Shown here: positions 9,616-22,479 of the stretch, piece after piece
Numbering within the stretch: position 1 is the first letter of the stretch
How the letters are laid out: each line of letters begins with the position of its first letter
Assembly: GCF_040412425.1 (NCBI RefSeq)
Contig: NC_089794.1
Span: 13,101,103 to 13,165,102 of the forward strand
DNA from: Macrobrachium rosenbergii
Taxonomy: Eukaryota; Arthropoda; Malacostraca; Decapoda; Palaemonidae
Reading direction: 5' to 3'
DNA length: 64,000 nucleotides
Notes under the pieces: model-generated
The model's input: only the letters and a program-made list of their open reading frames with translations
What the model was told of the DNA's origin: nothing
The model's database searches: none
Made by a program: the position numbers and the translations under genes

Positions 9616-10125
9616 ACCCGACCGAAAGTAACCATCAGGCCGCCGACCGGTTTTCTCCAGCGAGTGACTCTCTCAGCCTCACTGGGACAGGTTAATGACG
9701 GCGCTCACCTGACAGCCAAACCACGCTATAGCTGTCGGAGGGCCTTCGGAAAGACTGCGAAATGACCCAGTGGATGTTAATGCTCACTCAAGAAAGATGG
9801 AGAAAGGGGAACGAGGGCAAAAAGAAGATGGGAGTGGAAGAAGATGTAATGGGGGAAAAAATACAAAACTTGAGGCTGATACATGATTCGTCCAGGTTAT
9901 GATGCCAAAAAAAAAATCCTGATTGAGTTGTTTACTGTATTTTCCTTTTTTTTTTTTTTTTTTTGCTCTTTGCTAATGTTTTAGTAGTGGATTAAGGAAT
10001 TCGCCGGTTAAATATAGCAATTAAAATAATTATTGTATCATTAACAAAGTGTAAATATGACACTTGATCTTAAATTGCCATTGGTGATCTAATTCTGGTT
10101 TTAGATATCATCCAGGTAAGGAGCA

Positions 10126-10127
<2 letters not shown>
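9616..10127. other. Unique sequence, first part GC-richer
   Basis: 9640-9780 is more complex and GC-richer than its surroundings, with no open frame I recognise. A purine-rich run follows (9780-9860), then poly-A and poly-T tracts at 9908 and about 9946-9964. Confidence 0.4.
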
Positions 10128-10185
<58 letters not shown>

Positions 10186-10208
10186 TTGGTTTATAAAATC
10201 AACATTAT

Positions 10209-10243
<35 letters not shown>

Positions 10244-10290
10244 GTTAGCCTCAGTTTTCTTTATAGCATAATAGGTCCGGATAAATTTAT

Positions 10291-10373
<83 letters not shown>
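10128..10373. repeat. Three (CT)n tracts separated by related spacers
   Basis: Pure CT/TC runs lie at 10128-10182, 10210-10239 and 10299-10373. Spacers share 'tttattctgttttttta' and 'cataattggtcc' type phrases with the following 50 bp, so the tracts and spacers probably arose by local duplication. Confidence 0.9.
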
Positions 10374-10376
<3 letters not shown>

Positions 10377-10596
10377 TTTTATTCTGTTTTTTTATGACAT
10401 AATTGGTCCAGAGAATTTTATTTAATTTCCTCCTTCTTCTTCTCTTTCTCTCTCGCCTTTCATTTCCTTATGTGAACTGTATATCTGTCTCTGTTAGCAA
10501 TAAATTTCTCTTTGCCTCTTTTTATTTCTATATGCATTTTAGTTTTCCCTTCAGGTCACTATAATTTCTCTTTTTCCCTCTGTACGGTCTTCATAT

Positions 10597-10600
<4 letters not shown>

Positions 10601-10660
<60 letters not shown>
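10601..10660. repeat. (CT)n microsatellite
   Basis: A pure CT run of about 30 units in a longer pyrimidine-rich plus strand (10420-10820). Confidence 0.95.
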
Positions 10661-10665
<5 letters not shown>

Positions 10666-10819
10666 AATCCATTCCGACAATCCTTGCCTCACACTTTCCT
10701 AACACTCACTTTCTACAATTCCTCATCCCCCCCTCACTCCCCTCCTCCTATTCCCTTCACCCGCCTCTCCTCCAGTCCCGTCCAATCCCCCACCTTCCTC
10801 CACCTCGCGTGTCCCCCAA

Positions 10820-11030
10820 CCATAAAGAAAATCCATGTTTATGATGACTGATGTGCTCGGGGTATAATTGAATTCGAAGTAGCTTGTACCGCTTAAGGAT
10901 CCATAAATTAGAGAATATATGCCAGATGAAGATGGCCCTGATTATAGACTCGGGCCCGGGGACAATTGATTAAGAGTGCTCCAAAGTGCAGTAATTTCCA
11001 GCCCCAATTTATGCGGCTGGTCACTTTTCC
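10820..11030. other. Unique island between pyrimidine-rich tracts
   Basis: Mixed-complexity sequence with balanced composition and no coding signal. It includes 'caatttatgcggctggtc' and 'ggacaattgattaag'. It could be a conserved non-coding element, but the sequence alone does not show that. Confidence 0.3.
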
Positions 11031-11071
11031 CCTCTCCCTCTCTCTCTCCCTCTCCCTCTCTCTTTCTCTCC
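11031..11071. repeat. (CT)n-rich tract
   Basis: An imperfect CT/CCT run. Confidence 0.85.
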
Positions 11072-11690
11072 TATTGCATGGCACCTCACGTGACCCGTGG
11101 CATTTATGGTCCCCTGGGTGCCAATGCTCGGATTTAGTTGTATCGACGGCGAATTTCGAACGGGATACCTGAAGGAACGCTCTCGGTTCCTTATATTGGT
11201 TCCTTGTTTTGGGATAGGAGAGTTGTCACCGGCTCTGTTTCTTCCATCGGTGCCGCTGTTTCCGGGGCATGCTCTAATCCAGCATTGGCTCTAGGACTCT
11301 ATTCCTGCTTCTGTATTTCCTTGAGCTTTGATAACCTTCCACCCTAGAAGAGTCAGATCAATCGAATCCTTAACTGGCTCTTGTAAACTTCCGCTTTTGA
11401 TGAGAGCCGTCAGTCGTCGTCTCCTGTTGAATGAAGCCTCGCTGTCTGTCTTTTCCCTTTTATTTTCTTGTTTTCTTCGAGGCACGAAAAGAGAATGTCT
11501 TTAGGCTGTCACTGGTCCCGACGACTTCAAAGTGGTCGTAAGGAGTAGGATCAGTCACAGGGCGAGAGCGAATTGCGTGATAAAGGGTCATAAAAGGTCA
11601 CTGGTGAATGACCTGAGAAAGAGCGCCAATCTCGACCAAGGACTTGTTGACTGTTTATATATTGATTGATTGATCTTTTTTTAGGGTAAT
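11072..11690. other. GC-richer unique sequence without a recognised gene
   Basis: Several overlapping short frames exist (for example 11097-11347 plus, 11291-11485 minus). None shows a domain, a splice context or a start context that I would accept. The region is higher in GC and CpG than its neighbours. Confidence 0.35.
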
Positions 11691-12160
11691 ATGGTATAGC
11701 AATTCAGATGAAATGTCATTTACAAATATTCTAAAATGACCCTAAAATGGCTTGTCAATATTTGCGTGATAAAGTCCTTCTTATAAATGTCTTCAGTAAC
11801 ACGAAAAGGGGCTGTTAAATTTAATAGATAAAATTTCAGTTGTAAATGTCCTCAAAAAGAGCACACCAAGAAAATTTATTACTTATTAACAGGTGAGAAA
11901 ACAAGTCATTTGTAAATGTAATAAAACGACCTAAAAGGGACATTTTAACAGCTGAAGTTAAAAGTCAGTTGAAAATATATTAAAATGATTTTAAGGGGAC
12001 TTGCTGAAAGTCGAGCAGTCAAATTTTACATATTAAAGGATTATTAACCGTCGAGAGATAACATGTGAATTACAAATTAAATCAAATGACCTGAAATAAC
12101 CTGGTTAGAGTCAACAGTTAAAAGATAAAAAGTCAATTCATGTCATGAAATAATTTTACA
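11691..12160. repeat. Decayed tandem repeat, unit about 70-80 bp
   Basis: Variants of 'aagtcatttgtaaatgt' followed by 'aaaatgacctaaaaggga' and 'ttaacagttgaa' recur five or six times. Copies are strongly diverged. Confidence 0.65.
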
Positions 12161-12199
12161 AAGAACTGTAATTTTAATACATGCTACTAATAATCTCAT

Positions 12200-12790
12200 A
12201 AGCAGCTCGCCTTAAAACCATTTAACCTCATGCCTACCTCACAACCCTTGGGAACCTCATATTGAGTTCATGTTTGCTGTCCAACTTGTACATTCCAAAT
12301 CCTACCCACAGTCCTCCAGGGAACCTCACAACCCTACAACCTCATAACCACCTCAAATCCAAGAGCAGCCTAACGTCCAGCACGAGTTCACCGTACAACT
12401 CCAAATATATCACAAGCTTCTTGGTCTCCATTTAATCTCCAAATCATACTCACAACCCCACGTAACTTCATTGACAAACCTCACAATCCTACGCAATCTC
12501 ATTGACAAGCTTCGCAACCTTACGTAACCTCATCGACATGTCTCACAACCCTACATAGCCTCATCGACAAACCTCACATCCCTTCGTAATCTCATCGACA
12601 TACCTCACAACCCTACAACCCTACGTAACCTCATCGACAAACCTCACAACCCTACCTAACCTCACAACCCTACCCAACCTCATCGACAAACCTCACAACC
12701 CTACCTAACCGCATCGACAAACCTCACAACCCTACGTATCCTCGTCGACAAGCCTCACAACCCTACGTAACCTCATCGACAAGCTTAGCA
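12200..12790. repeat. 31-bp minisatellite (CCTCACAACCCTACGTAACCTCATCGACAAA type)
   Basis: From about 12450 the unit 'cctcacaaccctacgtaa' plus 'cctcatcgacaa(g/a)' repeats about 11 times with few changes. From 12200 to 12450 looser versions of the same phrases extend the array leftward, giving a gradient from decayed to fresh. The CCTAAC-like phrases are not arthropod telomere repeats. Confidence 0.85.
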
Positions 12791-13714
<924 letters not shown>

Positions 13715-13805
13715 CTAGAAAATAATAATAATAGTATAATAATAATAATAGTGGAATGAAAGCCAGAGATATGTGAAAACAAATCAAAGGAAAAAATTTA
13801 AGGAA

Positions 13806-13808
<3 letters not shown>

Positions 13809-13864
<56 letters not shown>
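13809..13864. repeat. (GA)n microsatellite
   Basis: A pure GA run of about 28 units. Confidence 0.95.
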
Positions 13865-13867
<3 letters not shown>

Positions 13868-14054
13868 AGCTTCATTAAAAAAAGAAAGACGGAAAATATG
13901 GCAAATTAGTATATATAAATGAAAAATGTAACGAAAGTGACAAATACAGAAAGAGAGAGAGAAGTAAACTAAAAAAAAAAAGAGAAAAGAGACAATAAGA
14001 ACCAAGCAATAGGAACAACAAAAGAGAGCCGGCGAAAAAATAAAAGCGAAAATG

Positions 14055-14057
<3 letters not shown>

Positions 14058-14095
<38 letters not shown>
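14058..14095. repeat. (GA)n microsatellite
   Basis: A GA run of about 19 units within a purine-rich plus strand. Confidence 0.95.
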
Positions 14096-14100
<5 letters not shown>

Positions 14101-14346
14101 AATAATCTGGAATAAGCGGATCACAAGAAAATTACTAAGAGGATAAAAAGAGCATCAGAGAGTAAAAGTAGATAAAACACTGTAATGCATTGGAGGTTGG
14201 GAAAGAAGGGAGGGAGGGGGTGAGTGTAAGAGGGAGTTAGAAAAGGGGGCATTCCATGGAGAAAACTCGATGTGAAAAGAAATTTGAGGAAATGCCATTT
14301 CACGCTCCAAACCTCAACTAAAACCGTAACAAAACCTCATTGGAAC

Positions 14347-14379
14347 CTCACGCCAATCCATCACTAGAAATCACGAGAG
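14347..14379 (+). repeat. Left boundary copy of the direct repeat around the 33-bp array
   Basis: It matches 17125-17157 at about 27 of 33 positions, sharing 'ctcacgc', 'tccatca' and 'aatcacgaga'. The pair brackets the minisatellite. Confidence 0.7.
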
Positions 14380-14399
14380 GACTTTCTCTTTAACTGAAG

Positions 14400-17112
14400 T
14401 GCCAACAAAATCCCAAAAAGAGATCTACCTGACCTGTACAAAATCCTGGAAAAATCTTTGCATCTTTACAAAATCTTTGAATCATCTCTACAAAATCCTT
14501 GCAAAATCTCTGCACCGTCTCTACAAACTCAAACAAAATATTTGCATCACCTGTACAAAATCCTATCAAAAATCTTTGTGTCATATCTACAAAATCCTAT
14601 CAAATTCTCATTGCAATACTTGCATCATCTCTACAAAATTCTATCAGTCTACATCATTTGCACAAAATCCTATCAAAATCTTTGCATCATATATAATTCA
14701 GTTCCGCAGAATCTCCACACAGCCTCTACAAAGCCCCATCAAAAGCTCCACGGAACCTTTACAAAACCTCATCAAAAGCTTCACGCAGCCTTCACAACAC
14801 CCCATCAAAAGCTCCACACAGCATCTACAAAACCCCATCAAAATCTGCACAACGCCTCTACAAAACCCGATTAAGAGCGCCACGGAACCTTTACAAAATC
14901 CCTTAAAAAGCTCAGCACAACCTCGATAAAACCCCATCAAAAGCTCCACGGAAACTTTACAAAATCCCATCAGAAGCTCAGCACAACCTCTACAAAACCC
15001 CATTAAAATCTCCACACAACCTCTACAAAACCCCATCAAAATCTGCGCACAGCCTCGACAATACCCCCATCAAAAGCTCCACGGAATCTTTACAAAATCC
15101 TATCAAAAGCTCGGCACAACCTCTACAAAACCCCATCAGAAGCAACACGGAACCTTTACAAAACCCCATCAGAAGCTCCACGCACCCTCTTCAAAACCCC
15201 ATCAAAAGTTTCAGACAGCCTCTACAAAACCCCATCAGAAGCAACACGGAACCTTTACAAAACCCCATCAGAAGCTCCACGCACCCTCTTCAAAACCCCA
15301 TCAAAAGTTTCAGACAGCCTCTACAAAACCCCATCAAAAGGTACACATAAGCCTTTACAAAACTCCATCAAAAGCTCCACACAGCATCTACAAAACCCCA
15401 TCAAAAGCTCCACACAGCCTCTACAAAACCCATCAAAAGCTCCACACAGCCTCTGCAAAACCCCATTAAGAGCTCCACACAACCTCTACGAAACCCCACA
15501 AAGAGCCCCACACAGCCTCTACAAAACCCCATCAAAAGTTCCAAACGGCCTCTACAAAACCCCATCAAAAGCTCCGCATAAGCCTTTACAAAACTCCATC
15601 AGAAGCTCAACACAGCCTCTTCAAAACTCCTTCAGAAGCTCCACACAGCCTTTACAAAACCTGATTATGAGCTCCACAAACCTCTACAAAACCCCACCAA
15701 GAACTCTAAACAGCTTCTGCAAAACTCCATCAAAAGCTCCAAGCAGCCTCTACAAAACCCCATCTAATCTCAGCACAACCTCTACAAAACCCCATCAAAA
15801 GGTCCACACAGCCTCTACAAAACACCATCAAAGTTCCAAACAGCCTCTGCAAAACCCCGTTAAGAGCTCCACACAGCCTCTACAAAACCCCATCAAGAGC
15901 TCCACACAGCCTCTAAAAAAACCCATCAAAAGCTTCAAACAGCCTATACAAAACCCCATAAAAAAATCCACATAAGCCTTTATAAAACTTCATCATAAGC
16001 TCCACACAGCCTGCACAAAACCCCATCAAAAGCTCCGCACAGCCTCTTCAAAACCCGATCAAGAACTCCACGCAACCTCTGCAAACCGCCGTTAAGAGCG
16101 CCACACAGCCTCTACAAAACCCCATCGAGAGCTCCACACAACGTCTAGAAAGCCCCATCAAAAGCTCCAAACAGCCTCTACCTCTACAAAACCCCATCAA
16201 AAACTCCAAACAGCATCTACAAAAGCCCCAAACAGCCTCTACAAAACCCCATCAAAAGTTCAGTACAACCTGTACAAAACCCTACAAATGTTCCACACAT
16301 CCTTTACAAAACCCCATCAAAAGCTCCAAACAGCATCTACAAAACCTCATCAAAATCTCGGCACAGCCTCTACAAAACCTCGTCAAAAGCTCAGCACAGC
16401 CTCTACAAAACCCCATCAAAAGCTCAGCACAGCCTCTACAAAACTCCATCAAAAGCTTCAGACAACCTTTACAAAATCCTATCAAAAGTTCTACACAGCT
16501 TCTGCAAAACCCCATCAAAAGCTCCACACAGCCTCTACAAAACCCCATCAAAAGTTCCACACAGCCTCTACAAAACATCAACAAAAGCTCCATACAGCCT
16601 ATACAAAACCCCCATCAAAGGCATAGCGCAGCCTCTACAAAGCCCCATCAAATACCCACATAACCTCTACAAAACCCCATCAGAAGTCCCACACAGCCTC
16701 TACAAAACCCCATCAAAAGTTCCACACAGCCTCTACAAAACATCAACAAAAGCTCCATACAGCCTATACAAAACCCCCATCAAAAGCATAGCGTAGCCTC
16801 TACAAAGCCCCATCAAATACCCACATAACCTCTACAAAACCCCATCAGAAGCCCCACACAGCCTCTACAAAACCCCATCAAAACCTCCATATAGCCTCTA
16901 CAAAACCCCATCAAAAGCTCCAAATGGCCTCTACAAAACCCCATCAAAAGCTCAGCGTAGCCTGTACAAAACCCCTCAAAAGCTCCACACAGCCTGTACA
17001 AAACCCCATCAAAAGCTCCAAACAGCCTCTGCAAAACCCCATCAAAAGCTCCAAACAGCCTCTACAAAACCCCATCAAAAGCTCCACACAGCCTCTACAA
17101 AACCCATCCAAG
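14400..17112. repeat. 33-bp minisatellite array, about 82 units
   Basis: The consensus unit is 'ctctacaaaaccccatcaaa' followed by 'agctccacacagc'. The left 300 bp hold a strongly diverged form ('ctacaaaatcctatcaaaat', 'ctttgcatcat') and the rest is fresher. Because 33 is a multiple of 3 and the unit has no stop in several frames, both strands show long apparent proteins with 11-residue periods (ASTKPHQKLHT on plus, MGFCRGCVELL on minus). There is no gene context, and point changes break each frame, so this is satellite DNA rather than a coding gene. Confidence 0.93.
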
Positions 17113-17124
17113 CATCAGCAAAGG

Positions 17125-17157
17125 CTCACGCGCGTCCATCAATAGCAATCACGAGAA
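17125..17157 (+). repeat. Right boundary copy of the direct repeat around the 33-bp array
   Basis: Counterpart of 14347-14379. It directly follows the last minisatellite unit. Confidence 0.7.
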
Positions 17158-18900
17158 GAAAGATAAGAAGACGAGGAAAAACTCGGTCTCATTATTCTCC
17201 GCAGAACGAAAACAATAATAATTACGCCTTTTCATTCGTCTGAACAACAATAGAATCTGGTTTGATTGAGTCCCAGAGAGTCAGCGGACTAAAGGTCAGG
17301 TTATTAACACACAAACGATTAAAGGTGATCTTCACTCTTTATGTATATACGCACTCCGCATTATCGGCCTTGTGCATAAGAGACTCGTGTGATCGGCTAT
17401 GGTCTGTGTGAGATGTGATGACTCTACTCCGGACACCTAGTTACGTACAGTTTATATGTATTCCTTATTATTAAATAGTTACGCAAGTTCGTGAGTAGGT
17501 GTAGTGTGTATTTTTAAATTATTGCGACTCGAGGACTTCAAGGTTTTCCTATACGCTCTGCATTATCTGTAATATTTCATATGCGGAAGTTTTTCTACTA
17601 CTGGGTAGCGGTTGTTTAAATAGATACGTGATTATTTCTGTACATACATGGGTATACGATTATCTGCAGTCTAAATGCACTATGGAGTATCGTTTGTATT
17701 CCATTATTGTGTGCACTTTAATAATTTCTCCACTCTGTAGACTTCTGAGAATTTGTTGCGTAAATAGGATCTTTATAGTTCATAAACTATGTACATATCG
17801 GAAATTGTATTAGTGTTTTGTTGCATATCATCAACATGCCTTTAAACTTAGTCAGAAAAGTTTTACTGTTTTATTATAAATAAAAATTTTTGAATCACAT
17901 TCACACAGGTCAGCAAAATAAATAGAAGAAAAAACACTTACATACGACATTTTATAATTTATCACTCAGAAAATATGAGAAAAAAGACAAGAGTAAAGTT
18001 CGAGATGATTGACAGTCATACCCAATACAAAGCAAAACTTTTAAGAAGTGTTATTTTTATTAATTTTTTTTCTAAACTGTTCATAAAGTTACAGGGTTAC
18101 ATTGAAGTTTTGGCAGCTATCAAACTTGTTTTTAGCACAAAACCAAGAGTTACTTCTGTTTCCTGACTGCCCTTTATTTTTTCCAGACATCACTCCTTAG
18201 CACCACTCATGTGTACCTGCACTAGAGAACTCCAGTATTAGTAAGTACAGGATTTTTTCTCTTGGTTTTTACTAATGTAGATGTCTCCCACCATGATCAA
18301 TAATCATAACCACTACAAAAGAAAACAGTCAAGACTTGTCATTATGATTAATATTAGGTGATACTTTGAAGTTTACTTTGAAGTTTTATGAAAAGAATAA
18401 AATTTATGCTTTTATCACACAAGAACTACCGCGTAAGTTGTTCAGTGTCACAATATACAAACTAGAAAAGACCCCGAGCGCAGTATTAGGGAAGAAATTG
18501 TCTGGCCATCTGCCATATCCAGATTAAATTCAAATTTAAATAACTGCCAAACGTCCACAACCTACCTTCATGAAAATTTCATGGCAATCCATCTGATTTA
18601 TTTAGAAATAAGTTATAAGCCAAAAAATGCATTCCCACCCCACCTCACAGCTCACCTCTCCACACATTTTCACTCAGACACGAAAAAAGCCTAAGAGATA
18701 TTTTGCGAGCAGAAAGACTAAGAAACAAACAAACTTGATTGACTGCATGACCTCTGACCTTTATTCTTGGCGGAAGTAAACACAGACGAAAAACTCTACG
18801 GACATCACCGCCTGAATTAAGTTGTCAAGGGTTTCAATCGCTTCATAGGTAATTGTTTATTAGAGTAAAAGAACTGTCTCAGATCTCCTCCTCCTCCTCC
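17158..18900. other. Unique AT-rich sequence
   Basis: No gene was recognised. The two 60-residue frames (17628-17813 and 17975-18166) are chance-like. The stretch 18470-18760 has a more even composition and contains 'catgaaaatttcatggcaat'. It could be an old interspersed repeat, but I have no second copy here to show it. Confidence 0.4.
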
Positions 18901-18901
18901 T

Positions 18902-18902
<1 letters not shown>

Positions 18903-18942
<40 letters not shown>
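18903..18942. repeat. (CT)n microsatellite
   Basis: A short CTC-rich run leads into pure CT. Confidence 0.95.
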
Positions 18943-18948
<6 letters not shown>

Positions 18949-19111
18949 TTGCAGTCTACGCCATTCTCTTCGGATTCATATCTATCGTGCTCAGAAAAAA
19001 AAGAAAAAGTGAAAAAAGTTAAACTGAAAACGGGCAAAAACAATCAGTCGTTGGTGAAAGAAATACGAATGGAATATACAATGAAGCCTCCTTGACCTAC
19101 AATGGTTAATT

Positions 19112-19115
<4 letters not shown>

Positions 19116-19167
<52 letters not shown>

Positions 19168-19233
19168 GCTTAAATTCGCATAAACAAGGTAATGATAACT
19201 GGACTTAACTCCCAATTTTGAAATTATGCATAC

Positions 19234-19312
<79 letters not shown>

Positions 19313-19433
19313 TCCTTGGAATCAGGCAAACAAGATAATGAAATGCATACTTCCGCTCCCTCATAGAAATTGAATTAACTGTGTGTGTGTTTGTGTTTGA
19401 GAGAGGGAGAGAGAGAGAAAGAGAGAGAGAGAG
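19116..19433. repeat. Three (GA)n tracts with related spacers
   Basis: GA runs lie at 19116-19161 and 19236-19308, and an imperfect (GT)(GA) run at 19381-19433. Spacers share 'aacaag(a/g)taatga' and 'aatgc' phrases, as after a local duplication of a GA-bearing unit. Confidence 0.9.
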
Positions 19434-19980
19434 ATTTCCAGAATGTAAAAGGTCATGAATGCATTTTTAATAGTAGTTTTTAGCATTTAAGAGAAAATGA
19501 TCAAAATATTTCACGCACTCGTACAAGATATTTTTGAAAAATAAAGCATAACAAATCCAAAACACTATGAAATCAGTTTGTTTAAACAAACAAAATCATA
19601 TATCAAGTGCGTTTGTGAGTACGGGAATATTATAAACTAAAAGATAAACAATTGTAAAAAATAAACTATTTGGAGAACTGAAATAGTTCAAAGAAATTAG
19701 CAGTTAAAAAGAATAGGAACGCCAACAATTTGTTAGACAAGTTTTTAAGACATCAGTCAATCTCTGGTAATCATTTCATAAAAAGAAAATTTGGACCGGG
19801 CAGCAACGAGTCACAGTAAGACCCTGGGTCACAGCTTGGTAGAAGAAGCCAAATGACTGAGTCAGTCTGTAAATACGGATGTTGTTTTGCCCAATCATGT
19901 TCGTCTCGGTTTCTTCACAAAAGAAAAAACAACCTTGGATAGTTTTGTGTCACAACCGGTCACAGTGAGACGGAAGAACA
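19434..19980. other. AT-rich sequence without recognised features
   Basis: The only open frames are short and of low complexity. Confidence 0.45.
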
Positions 19981-20100
19981 TTGTATATGTATGTATGTAT
20001 ATATATACTGTATTTATATATGTATGTATAATGTAGATATAGATTATACTGTGTGTGTGTGTATATATACATATATATATATTATATATATTTAATTTTT
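19981..20100. repeat. (TGTA)/(TA)/(GT) compound microsatellite
   Basis: Mixed TGTA, TA and GT runs. Confidence 0.9.
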
Positions 20101-20112
20101 TATTGCCTATGT

Positions 20113-20365
20113 ATGGCAACACAATACAATCATACGCACGCCCATGCACGCAAATTTATAACGAACATTCGTCCGCGCCTGCGCGCACGTGTACAGCCAA
20201 TTCCGAATTATGCGTTTTCGGATCAAATTTTTCGGACCTCGCAAAACACATATTTCACTACGAAATGGCAACGCAATCATTCGTACGCTCATTTTGGCAA
20301 ATAGACTGCTGACATTCCCGCGCACTCATGCGCACGCACGCGCGCAAAGACAATTCCGAATGATA
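20113..20365 (+). repeat. Two-copy tandem duplication, period about 151 bp, with CG/CA alternation
   Basis: 'atggcaacacaat' at 20113 recurs as 'atggcaacgcaat' at 20264. 'caattccgaatta' near 20199 recurs as 'caattccgaatga' near 20350. Each copy has a run of alternating purine-pyrimidine (for example 'gcacgcacgcgcgca'). Confidence 0.7.
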
Positions 20366-20449
20366 TGCTTAGAGACAAAATCCAATACGAGAGGGAAGAT
20401 TTGATCGGTGCGAATTCCTCCATCTTGGACGGTTCAGCCAATAACAGAA

Positions 20450-20800
20450 GGAATTGAAGAGATGTCTGGGTGGGAAGAAAGTGTGACGATAAACAGGAGA
20501 GTGATGAAACGACGATAAAGAAACGATGCGTGAAAGTCAACGAAGGTAAATATAAAAACGCATGGAAAAGAAGAAATAATGAAAAACTGATGATAAACGT
20601 GCAAGAGTTAAAAAGAATAAGCAAAAGAAGAAATTCCACTGAGATAAATAGGCAGAAAAAACCTAAGGCAGTTCATATAAAAATGCTTAAAAATAAGAAA
20701 TTAGGTGGAAAGGGAAGTAAGTGAAAATAAACAAGTCATTGCAAACAGTTGCGGAATAAGTCAAGTGAAGAATTAAGAAAAATGAAACGCCAAAAAAAAT
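20450..20800. other. Purine-rich sequence with lysine-rich apparent frame
   Basis: The 84-residue plus-strand frame at 20470-20724 is rich in K and N because the plus strand is A/G-rich. No domain, signal or splice context was seen, so I do not call it a gene. Confidence 0.4.
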
Positions 20801-21219
20801 AAACGTATTCTTGAACCCCCCATTGCAGGAATAATATTGCACATGAAAGCGTGCATCAACATATTTACTTTCTGTGTGTAACAACGTTCGACTTGCCTTT
20901 TTCCATCCGTGGGCTAGCAGCCTCTGTCATTATTGTCACCTGTGCAGGTATGGTGATTGCAGGTATGCACTGTCTCCTATGCCAGTATGTTAATTACAGG
21001 TGTATCAGAAGCCATTGGCGGAAGACATTCTACTCAAGTAAAAAAAAAATTGAAAATCGAGGTAAGAAATACTAATGGAATCGGCACAGGTGTGTTTTGT
21101 AAAGGGGGTTGGGGGGCGGGGTACCGTGTAAAGGTAAATGCAGGTAAATAAAACACCTGGGCGGCTGGTTGCAGAGCGGAAGAGGTCATAGGTCATTTTC
21201 TCTGATTGGAAGGTCAGGA

Positions 21220-21740
21220 TGAATTTTGGGTAAAAAACAAAGCTATGGGAATAAGCGAAGTGGAAGATTGATAGGAATACGAGTAATGGGAATAAGTGAA
21301 GCAGAAAATAAATAGGAATTATTGTGATAGCAACTGACTGGGCTAAACAAAGTGAGAGACGAGTGAGATTGAATGTAAGGGAAATTAAGGAAATACATGA
21401 AAAAATAAATAGTAAAAATCAAAAGAGAAAACTTTGAGCATGAAATGGTAGATAAAAGGAATAAGAGAAGTGGCAGATAATAAGAGTAAGTGAAGAAGAA
21501 GGTAGTGACTAATTATAGCATAGAGTGAGACTGAAAAGAAATAAGAAAATCAATTAAAAATAGTGAAAATGAGTAGAAATAAATGAGAGAGAGCGAATAC
21601 GAAGAAATCAGAGAGGATCAAAATGACAAAATAAATGATAATGACACTGAAATAATTAAAGACATAAGATGATAATAATACTATATTAATAAAGAAAACG
21701 GAGACGAAATAAGAGAACAGACAAGGAAAAAGCAGAGGAA
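21220..21740. repeat. Decayed purine-rich tandem repeat
   Basis: Variants of 'ggaataagtgaagtggaaga' recur near 21250, 21290, 21460 and 21490 in an A/G-rich strand. The period is irregular. Confidence 0.45.
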
Positions 21741-21941
21741 ATTAAGGTACGAATACGGTACACAGGTTTGCGAAGTCAGAAAACACAATACGTTTTCCCG
21801 ATCGGTTATTCTCTACTGACTGACTGCTTGTCTATTCCTTTTCCTTGATAGAAGAGCAGATTATAAGAAGGTGCTTCACAGAAATCTTTCCTGCTGACGT
21901 TTATGCCTTTTTGGGGTTACTGCAAAACAGGTGACTGAGTA

Positions 21942-22034
21942 AATATATATATAAAGATATAATATATATATATATATATATATAGATATAGAGAGAGAGA
22001 GAGAGAGAGATATTGATATACATAAGACTAAAGA

Positions 22035-22120
<86 letters not shown>
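21942..22120. repeat. Compound (AT)n-(GA)n-(AT)n-(TG)n microsatellite
   Basis: The motif changes several times in 180 bp and ends in about 20 TG units. Apparent frames here are artefacts. Confidence 0.95.
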
Positions 22121-22122
<2 letters not shown>

Positions 22123-22479
22123 TTTCTCATAAAAAGAGTGGCTCGAGAACTTGAAAGACAACAGTCACTGCCACATTCATAGTTTAACAACAGAATCTAG
22201 CTGATCGACTTGTTCAGAAAACATAGTCCCTCACTGGTAGCCCTTTGAATGTCTCTAAAAACATTGCGGCATTCCCCCTTATCTTGCAGGCATTCTCTCC
22301 CTGTGGATGAATGCCATTCTTACAGTATATCTCTTCAAGTTGATATATTCCTGCATCTGTTCTCCATTCTTTCCACATGTCTAAACCACATTAAAATATT
22401 CTGATATTGACAATTTCACTTAAGTGTGATGTAAAATAAACCTCTCGATAATTATTATTCTACTCTGAAGGACACATTT

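Noticed and set aside
12450..12790. CCTAAC-like phrases as telomeric repeat
   Set aside because: The period is 31 bp with a complex unit. There is no run of the arthropod CCTAA pentamer.
14399..15039. Open frames of 113-176 residues on both strands
   Set aside because: They are translations of the 33-bp minisatellite, mirrored on both strands and broken at random points.
20470..20724. A lysine-rich 84-residue frame as a basic nuclear protein
   Set aside because: The composition follows from an A/G-rich strand. There is no motif, and neighbouring frames behave the same.
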